64,000 nucleotides of DNA, taken from positions 107,243,822 through 107,307,821 of the forward strand of contig OU015496.1 in assembly GCA_907164885.2 (NCBI GenBank). Reading direction: 5' to 3'. This DNA comes from Dolomedes plantarius (Eukaryota; Arthropoda; Arachnida; Araneae; Dolomedidae). The first letter of the stretch is position 1. Every line of letters begins with the position of its first letter. Positions 56,546 through 64,000 of this stretch are shown in pieces. A model generated the notes under the pieces. The model was not told the origin of the DNA and ran no database searches. It worked only from the letters and a program-made list of their open reading frames with translations. The translations under genes were made by a program, and so were the position numbers.

Positions 56546-57708
56546 TTAAATATGTAGCAGCATGCACTTTTAACGCCTGACTAAGTGGTTTTGTTGGTTT
56601 CTGAAATATCTTTTTTTATCTGAATTAATTGGCAACACAGTTTTCCTAATGAAAACGATTTTTATTCCATTTGTAAAAATGAAACGGTGAGAGATGCAAT
56701 TAAATACGTTCCTGTGTAATAGTCATGTTTTGTGCAGTGATTTGAGTCTTTTTATAGCGTAACCGTCGACGAAGTTTTATTCAATACCTTTGATAGTATT
56801 GTGTAACCCTAATGAGTTACAAATGTACATAACTTTTCTAGCTTCTTTGAAGAAAAACTCGAATTAATCTTGTAAGATTTCGCTAACTCGTTGTATTATT
56901 TCTTCCACTTCCTTTATCAACATTTCTCGTAAAATTTCACCCTGCAAACCGAAAGACAGAGTGTTCTGGAGATGCACAATTCGACAAGAAAGAGGAGAGT
57001 GTTGACCGGCTTAACCTACATTAAATTATGTTTAGCTTTTTGAATGCTTAGCATATTTCACAAATTTCGAACCTAGACGGACATCCATAGTCAAGATGTT
57101 AATCATGTTCAATGACATATCGTCTGTTTTCTTAAAAGTATTGCTACAAGTACATTCCAGGGTTTCACAGGGCCTTAAAAAAAAGTGTTTTATAGTACTT
57201 AGCATTTTAATTTGGCGAACTGGTTTTTGGACAAAAATTTAAATAGTCACTAAGTCCTTAAAATTTTTACCAATGCTTCTCCATGTTATAAAAAAAATTG
57301 CAACATGAATAGGTAAACATTTTTTTTGGTTTGAATTGTAATGATAAATCAAAGCAAATCAAATGTTATTTTATTTTGAGATTAAACGAAGAATACAAAG
57401 TACTCTTTGTTTAAACTTAGCAATGGCTATAAGTCCCTATTGTTTGGATTTGTCCCCAAATAAAAGAACAGTATGGTAGAATAAGAGGGGGGGATTATTA
57501 TGTTTGTTCCCGGTTTCTAGTGATTTCGTAGTGACAACCAATTCTGTAAGCAAAATTTCGTTTTGTGTCCGAAACGGACCACACAAATACTGTTAAGATA
57601 TTTTTCTGTTTTTTTATGAAACTCAATATACTTAAAAAACGCTGGTTCAATTTGAAATATATTGTATAAATAAATGGACATGAAGAATAGGTTTATATAG
57701 AATGCGCC
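56546..57708. other. Unassigned interval
   Basis: No gene or bounded element was recognised. Confidence 0.4.
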
Positions 57709-57716
57709 TAGACAGT

Positions 57717-58467
57717 CAGTAGCGAATTATACATTTGAGGGAATCGGGGCGGATATAAATATGGAGCCCCAACTGATGTTTTTAAATATTAATCACTTAT
57801 TTAAATACATAAAAATACATTTGAATTTTTTATAAACTTTTTATTTTTATAATCACATCAATATAGCAAAATATGTTTTTAAAAAATATTATTCAAGTTT
57901 AATGGCTTAAGGTGCGAGACGGAGGTCACTTCCTATAGGAGAGCCTCGTAATTGCACGTTCCGATTTTTCTTGAATAATTAAAATATTATACAAATATTG
58001 TACGTATAATATTATTATTGAAATATTATACCTATAATAGAAAGCTATCATAAAGTAAATTGAATAGAAAAATCAGTAAAAACACAGCACTCCACAACGG
58101 ACTCAAAAAGCGAATGACTTAAAATAGGTACTGACCATCGAGATAAGAATAATATAGAGACGGCATGGACTCTGGGGTCAAGTGGAGAGTATCGATGTTA
58201 GTCCAGGAAGTATTATATCCTTATATTTATATGCCTTTTTGGAGTTTCCAAATATCTGTTGAATCACTATGCAGGCGTTAGACCCCAATTCTACGATTTT
58301 TCAAAGAATATTGTATGTTTTTGACTGCCCAGTGTACACAATAGTGACTACCTAAATTAAAAAATTTATTATTGGAGTAACTAAAATTATTTGGATGATT
58401 CGGAGACCCCTAGGACTCCGGAGGTTCGGGGCTTGCGCCCCCACCGCCTATGCAAAATACGCCCCTG
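57717..58467. mobile_element. Non-autonomous hAT element 5 (751 bp)
   Basis: Flanked by an exact 8-bp duplication TAGACAGT (57709-57716 and 58468-58475). The right end, complement CAGGGGCGTATTTTGC, is a standard hAT terminus like element 1. The left end CAGTAGCGAATTATAC is a mutated version. Interior AT-rich, with GC-rich 40-bp blocks just inside each end. No transposase. Confidence 0.85.
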
Positions 58468-58475
58468 TAGACAGT

Positions 58476-59198
58476 GCGTAATAAAGAGTAGAATCTCAGA
58501 ATGTTTTCAGCTGACAAACTTGTGTGATCGTGGCTTCATTTCTTTTTTCTAGTCCTACAAAAGTTCTTTACGGATTTCTTTCTCAGTTCTTTTTGTTTAG
58601 CGTCATTCTATCAAGATGACATGACTAGCACGTATTTTGAATAAAGCCAAAGATTATACCTTCAAAAAAGAGCTTGGATTGGCTAGCTGAAATATAAAAG
58701 ACGAGAGGCAGATCAGCGCGGACAGTCTTGCTCGTAACTTTTAATTGTTTGTTCTTTGTTTTCTCAGTCTCTTTTTCCCCCATGTTTTAGCTTGTACTAT
58801 CGAAGATTTTTGCTTTCCCCACTTTCTATTTTCCTTCCTACTTTCATTTTTTATTGATCACTGAAGTTTTATGCATTGCTATATCATCCTACATTGGAGG
58901 GCTCGGCCCATGTACTGTAGTTACCACTACTCTTCCAGAAGCTTCCTGAGGCGCGGACAGTACTGTCAATTGCAACCGCAATAGAAGGGCTAGGTGCAGC
59001 CATGCATTTAAAACGTCATTTTTGAGAAGTCAGTACCTCGGTTTTAACCTTCTCAATATCCTATGTGTGTTAATAAGAGCAGGGCACTTTAAGCACAAAG
59101 TTTAAGCTTTAAGACTTAAAAAAATTAAAGATAGTTTTTAATTAAAACTCAAGTAAGCCGCAATGTTAGTTTGAAAAGCTAAGCTTATAAAGCTGGCG
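58476..59198. other. Unassigned interval
   Basis: A phrase 'ttggagggctcggcccatgt' at 58895 resembles 'ttggagggcgtggcccatgt' at 621, so a further dispersed repeat may be present. Otherwise nothing recognised. Confidence 0.4.
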
Positions 59199-59828
59199 AG
59201 CCAGGAACCATACAAGCGTACTCTTTGTGTTATTTGATTTGAAAAACTTTACAGTGTGTTGTAAGGTTAAGAAAACAATACTCGTTTCACAATTTCGTTT
59301 CATGAATCCCCTTAATAGTTACTGACAATTTGTACTACAAAAAAAGTGGAAACGTGGACACCATTAATTTCCCATGACTGCTGTAATTTTATCTGGTAAG
59401 GTGAAGAAAAATTAAATTTTACATAGAAAGTTGGTATACCATATGCATTCCAAAACGGTTGCTGTTTCCCTTTTCAGTCTATTAATGAACATTTTTGCCA
59501 GTCCCTCGACACGTGTAAAAATCGGGTCCTATTATATGATGATTTCTATGCGAGTCGCGCCATATTTTTTGCTTATTATAGGCATTGTGGGCGATGGAAA
59601 AATCTGGATATCTTTTAAATATGCATCTTCGGAGGAACATTTGTAAAAACTACACTCGTCGCGGGAGTAATCAGAAAACACTTTAACACCTAATGCATTC
59701 CGCACCTTATAAATTATTTGTCTCCGTGACATACTTTCTGCGTCTCCGAGATAACGTTCCGCTCCAGTAAAACTTTAGTTGGCACTTTTGTTAAATATCC
59801 TCTCTGGGGGACAATTTAGAGATTTCAT

Positions 59829-60083
59829 TTGGAACAAAGTGAATTTAAGTGCGTTTCATTGAAACGCGGAATGTCTTTGAACAAAAGAAGAAAAATAAGG
59901 CAAAAGAAAGCGCGTAATTCCTTGAATCTTCAGGTATTTTTTCTTTGTGTGTGGTTGGTAATAAATACTGAGGATTTATGTCCCCAAACCCACTGCCGTT
60001 GGGCTAGAGGCTTCCGGGTGGGAAATGCTATCTTTCTTCAATTACTTCAATATTTAATGGGTCTTTTTCTCTCTCAAATGTGA
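59829..60083 (+). other. R1-internal open frame (84 codons), function unknown
   Basis: Counterpart of the frame at 26210-26485: same 'MEQSEFKCVS' start, same basic stretch, same 'CVWLVINTEDLCPQTHC' middle, then 'ARGFRVGN'. The C-terminus differs and stops earlier. The family is not recognised. It may be conserved simply because the whole repeat is. Confidence 0.25.
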
Positions 60084-60277
60084 ATTTCAGTTGATACTGC
60101 TGTTTTAATCAATTTGAAGTTTTGTTTCAGTTAAAAATTAGGTTAACAAATTAAGGCATTTTAATTTTTGATAAAACCGTTAAACATTTCCGTCGCTCTG
60201 TTTCCATAATTTTATTAAATTTTTGTGCATAAAAGAAGTTTAAAATATTTTATCTGGAAGATTCATAGATATACATA

Positions 60278-60280
<3 letters not shown>

Positions 60281-60331
<51 letters not shown>
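60281..60331. repeat. (TA)n microsatellite
   Basis: About 25 TA units inside R1 copy E. Confidence 0.95.
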
Positions 60332-60338
<7 letters not shown>

Positions 60339-60418
60339 TTTTTTGGGGGGGGTGTATGGATGTTTAACTATTTCAAGCGACCAAAAAAGAAATGCTCCTA
60401 CAGAAGTTTTTTCTTTAA

Positions 60419-63082
60419 CACTAGAACCGCGGGACTTTCGATATACCTAGAACCGCGGAATGGGTCATTTTGACCCTAGATTGTAAACTTATAAAATATG
60501 CACGAGCGCTTAATTTGTTTAACTAAAACATTTTATTTTTTAAATAATAATCAATATTTCTCAGAATTTACATTAAATAATTTTTATAAATCAAGAGAAA
60601 TTAACTTAATTTTTACAAAATCGCATTATTTAAAATGTTATGTCCTTGAGTATAATAACATGTCTCTTTAACAAAATATAACATAAATTTCCAAATTTCA
60701 ATGGAAAAAGAGTATCTCTTTTCAATATGTTTAGAAATAATTTAAAAAAATTAAAAATTATAATTTTTTTCAGTACTAAAAATTTTATCAGTACTTAGTT
60801 TTACAGATTTTAAAATCCAATTTACTGTATGCATTTTGTACAAAACTCAGTAATAAGTTTGGTACATTTTCCACAGATGGGTGCTTTACATTTTGAACAG
60901 ATATCTAGAGTTTTATTTTCTCATTTCGAAATATGGCATCGGACTCGTTTACGCTTAATTTGTGGCTGTCCGTCGTTTTCATTGGTTGCTTCACATGCTC
61001 TTTTTGTCGCCTTTTTATGTCGGAAGAGAACAAACTTTTCTCGCAATTCTCCAACCAAGTCTTGAATGAATTTCCGTCTACTAATAGATTTTCCAGTTAC
61101 AGCTTTATATAAAACCCAGGCATTGATTGTAACAGGTCCAAAATATTACAAAAAAAAACCCTGCTCCGGCCACCTACATGAAGCAGACTTGACTGTATAT
61201 TTCCTTGCCATTTGTTCAATCCCGTCCACACCGTATTTAGTTGCGTTGTAGAAAGCGATTGTATCAGGTAGTTTTTTTTGGGGGGTTATCTGCAATTTCT
61301 ACGTTTGGATGGATCAACAAAACGTTTTTATCTTTTTTACCTAATAAACAGTTACACTCATGTCTTTATGAGTTAGTACTGTAGTCGAATACAATGTGGA
61401 TTTTAAAATTTTTACAGAGACTAGTATTTTTCTTCTTGAGCATTTTACAGTTCCTACAAGGCTGGTGTTTTTGGATTTCAATGCCTCTGCAAGCTTCAGT
61501 GTTGTGAAAAAGTTGTTCGTAGTGACATTTCTACCTTTGTTCTCATATGGACTTATTAGTCGCAGCAATACATGTTCAGATATGGAAACATAGGATGGAC
61601 TTTGGTTATATTTTCCAAGATAAGGGAATCCATTTATCAGATATTTTGAGTCAACATCTTCAGCCAACCAGAACTTGATTCCACACTTATCTGGTTTGTT
61701 TGGCATGTATTGGATAAACCTACACCTAGCTTTTGTAGGAAATAACTGTTCATCTGCAGTTATATTAGGACCTGGTGTATAGTTGGTCTTGCAATTTTCC
61801 ATGAAACGATTCCAGATATCCGAAATAAGGGCAAATTTGTCTGTCTCTAGACGCTTTGATCTTGTTGATTTTACGTCGAAGCGTAAAAATCCCATTATTT
61901 CATGAAATTGGTCTCTTGACATTGTATTTTGGAAAAATGTCCTTTAACCACAAGCTATCCAGTTCAAGTCATTTTGCACAATATATACCATGTGCATATA
62001 AAATTTATTTTAAAGCATCTCTTTCTTCTAATGTTTTATTCCATTTTCCTTCATGAATCTGCCCGTGAGCTTCATCTTCAGTACATTTCTTTATGTGTTT
62101 CAATATCCATTCATCTATAAAAAGTCTCCAGGCACTTGAAGGACTGTTGTCGATAACATTGCGTTTAGCATGTGCTGTTGTGTCCCCCAACTTCTTTCAA
62201 AATATTACACATTGATTTTCTTCCTCTATCGTTTGTTCCTAATTGAGCGACATTCCAAATTATCCCATCTTTGTCATCTTCATTATTTCCAACTTTGAAT
62301 GTTATTGTCGATTTGTTTTTCGAATTTCTTTGCGTGTGTGTATCTTTTCTTGGAATGTTTGATTTTTATTTTTTATCAGATAAATTATCATCAGTATTGC
62401 GATAAGAAGGACCAGCGATTGTTAACGCATTGCCAGAGTCATCTTCACTTTCATTTTCTTCATCCGAATCCAAATTTTCTTCATTAGCACGCAGGTATTC
62501 ATCCTCACTACTCAAAATCGAATTTTGAGAAACCTTTTTTCGAACCTTCTGAATCGTTTTCAGATAATTGTTTAAATATTCTAAAGCTTCCTGAACAGCA
62601 AGATTACGGCGTCGTGACATGGTTTTTATACATATACTAATTACAGAATAAAAGCAACTTCAAAAAGTCTAAATATTCGCAGTAATTCTTTACTGCATTC
62701 GAACGTAGTTCGTGCTTCAAACCTAATATAATGACCTTGAATGAAAAACCTTCACTATTCCCCCTTCTGGTACAGTCCATTTAAGGAATTCTAGGGTGGG
62801 GTAGAAGTATTTTACAGTTACAGTTCGAGAAAATGCACCTGTTTTTCGTTATTTGTGCATTAACATTTCTTACGGGTCAAATTGACCCGCTCCGCGGTTC
62901 TAGGTATAAGTGTTAATAATCGGAAAATTATTTATGTTACGAATTTTTAAATTTGATAAATTGTTGTTCACCTTAAAATATTAAAAGTCATAAAATGAAT
63001 TTTTTTTTCAATCTATACTTTTCGCGTGGTGATAAATTAAACATCGTTTTGGGTCAAATTGACCCGCTCCGCGGTTCTAGTG
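60419..63082 (-). mobile_element. piggyBac element with doubled ends (2664 bp)
   Basis: TTAA at 60415-60418 and 63083-63086 flanks CACTAGAACCGCGG and its exact complement. A second, inner copy of the end motif occurs on both sides (about 60449 and about 62890), adjoining 'gggtcattttgaccc' / 'gggtcaaattgaccc' palindromes. A transposase pseudogene fills the middle. The insertion splits repeat R1 copy E precisely at TTAA. Confidence 0.94.
60830..62620 (-). pseudogene. piggyBac transposase, several frameshifts
   Basis: The minus strand begins at ATG 62620 ('MSRRRNLAVQEALEYL') with an acidic stretch ('DSDEENESEDDSG'). It continues in other frames as 'WRLFIDEWILKHIKKCTED' (about 62140) and 'MSRDQFHEIMGFLRFD' (61922 on), which is the open block to 61341. 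That block holds the first catalytic Asp in 'TADEQLFPTKARCRF' and the second-acid motif as 'TTNNFFTTLKLAEAL', where active enzymes have Asp in place of the first Asn. After a gap come 'GPVTINAWVLYKAVTGKS' (about 61120) and a C-terminal zinc module 'CSKCKAPICGKCTK' (about 60880). The order and total length of about 590 codons match the family. Frameshifts, stops and the lost Asp mean it is inactive. Confidence 0.9.
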
Positions 63083-63313
63083 TTAAGGAAATACATTTAG
63101 AATCAAATATCCTTACGGCAGTTAAATAAACATAAAATAAACGAATGCCGTACAAAATTTTCCTAAATGGAGAGGGTGTTCACACATTTTTGTAACGATT
63201 TTGACTTTATCTATGATTTAAATTTAAATGAAGAAAAAGAAAACCTAGCTGGCATCAATTCGGAATAAGGTTTACCTATCGTGGTCTTCATTAAAAATAT
63301 ACTTTGTTTTAAA

Positions 63314-63784
63314 ATGTCGCTGGAAAACAAACAATGGATCGAAGGCTATATATTTGTGCTTTCCGAAGAGAAATACTTTTATTCGGTTATGAAAAAAAAT
63401 GTGGGAAAAGCATGGTTTTATTATTTCTACACGTAAAATTTTCTACATAAGTGACATAATTAATAAAAAAGTAAATAAAGGTCTAAGTTTACATTTGATC
63501 GGGAAAAAGGTAAAAAATGCATACCCAACAAAGGTACGTTCACCGCTTATTATATCTAAAGTCGCATCTCATGTTTTAAAAGAGAATCCAATCCCCCAAA
63601 GAACTATCGCAAACTCGTTAAACATTTCTGTAGAAACTGTAAACAAAATTTTAAAATCTGATATAAAGCTAATCCTAAAAAAAAAAAAACCGATATTAAC
63701 CTTCTAATGCGAAAACATGTTTATCATCGTAAGACTATGTGCAGATTGTTGTATGAAAATTATTTGGCAGCTGAAAAATGGAAA
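63314..63784 (+). pseudogene. N-terminal relic of a mariner/IS630-type transposase
   Basis: From ATG 63314: 'MSLENKQWIEGYIFVLSEEK', a frameshift near 63395, then a long block with a helix-turn-helix signature, 'ISKVASHVLKENPIPQRTIA' and 'NISVETVNKILKSD'. A second frameshift in the A-run at 63680 leads to 'RKTMCRLLYENYLAAEKWK'. The layout (HTH, then a Leu-Tyr-Glu-rich helix shortly before the first catalytic Asp) fits Tc1/mariner-superfamily proteins. The catalytic domain is absent because a Tigger-like end begins at about 63787. The family is identified by pattern only. Confidence 0.5.
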
Positions 63785-63786
63785 TA

Positions 63787-64000
63787 GAGGTAACCCTCCT
63801 ACAGCACGGCATCTTACAACACGGTTTCGCTCTAACACGATAAGATAAATTGCGGGAACCCTCGTATAACACTGCAACCAGTAACACGGTTTCGGTCTAA
63901 CACGATGAAAAAATTGTGAGAACCTTTGTTCAACATTGTACTCTTATAACACTAGATAAAATGATTTTTGTTTAACACATTTAAAACTAAATTACCTTAA
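63787..64000. mobile_element. Tigger-like element end with 64-bp internal repeats
   Basis: After TA (63785-63786) the sequence runs GAGGTAACCCTCCTACAGCA and contains three tandem units of about 64 bp, each with 'gaaccct/aaccct' and 'taacacggtttcg.tctaac' (starting near 63790, 63854 and 63918). Arrays of AACACGGTT at the end are typical of Tigger-type elements. The other end lies outside the window. Confidence 0.55.

Larger units (their letters stand above)
59199..63175. repeat. Dispersed repeat R1, copy E, split by piggyBac
   Basis: 59199-60414 matches 25570-26735, and after the piggyBac the match resumes at 63087-63175 ('aatgccgtacaaaatttt', as at 27044). It lacks the 255-bp MITE present in copy A. 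A (TA)n expansion at 60281-60331 separates parts of it. Confidence 0.85.

Overview
The window is an AT-rich stretch of eukaryotic, almost certainly arthropod, nuclear DNA. The Tc1, DD41D-mariner, piggyBac, RNase H-LINE and tRNA-SINE sequences resemble those I remember from orb-weaving spider genomes, so a spider or other arachnid is my best guess. That rests on recalled family resemblance, not on a search. I found no convincing host gene, no functional tRNA or rRNA gene, no bacterial-type operon and no CRISPR array. The window is a dense, nested transposable-element landscape, and the best-supported content is defined by element boundaries (target-site duplications, TSDs) rather than by coding genes.

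Layout. 0-14 kb: a dispersed repeat (R2), a hAT element with an exact 8-bp TSD, a SINE, two TTAA-flanked piggyBac-like elements (one carrying a pogo/Tigger-like element inside it), a LINE 3' fragment, an internally deleted DD41D mariner and a non-autonomous Helitron. 14-25 kb: purine-rich LTR-like DNA, three Tc1 copies (one nearly intact, one split by a Tigger MITE), a second hAT MITE, a LINE RNase H relic and a GC-rich Harbinger-like MITE. 24.7-35 kb: repeat family R1, a 255-bp MITE with an empty-site proof, two further hAT elements, a Merlin transposase fossil, another TTAA element and the ruins of a large arthropod repeat-gene family. 36-46 kb: an element built from alternating TTTGTGAC motifs, a SINE, a LINE RNase H ORF with all catalytic residues, a Helitron with a second Helitron 3' end inside it, and a decayed piggyBac. 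46-49.9 kb: a Tc1 relic abutting an intact DD41D mariner with about 178-bp inverted repeats, then a 748-bp foldback. 50-59 kb: microsatellites, SINEs, a solo LTR, a 72-bp minisatellite and a fifth hAT element. 59-64 kb: a second large R1 copy split by a 2.7-kb piggyBac, then a broken transposase cut by a Tigger-like end.

Functionally, only the mariner transposase (47185-48264, minus) looks able to encode a complete enzyme. The Tc1 at 22845-24362 is one nonsense codon away from complete. The other elements are non-autonomous or dead and would depend on enzymes made elsewhere. Several nested insertions give a relative chronology: R1 before piggyBac, R1 before the 255-bp MITE and the hAT, Tc1 before Tigger, and TTAA element before Tigger.
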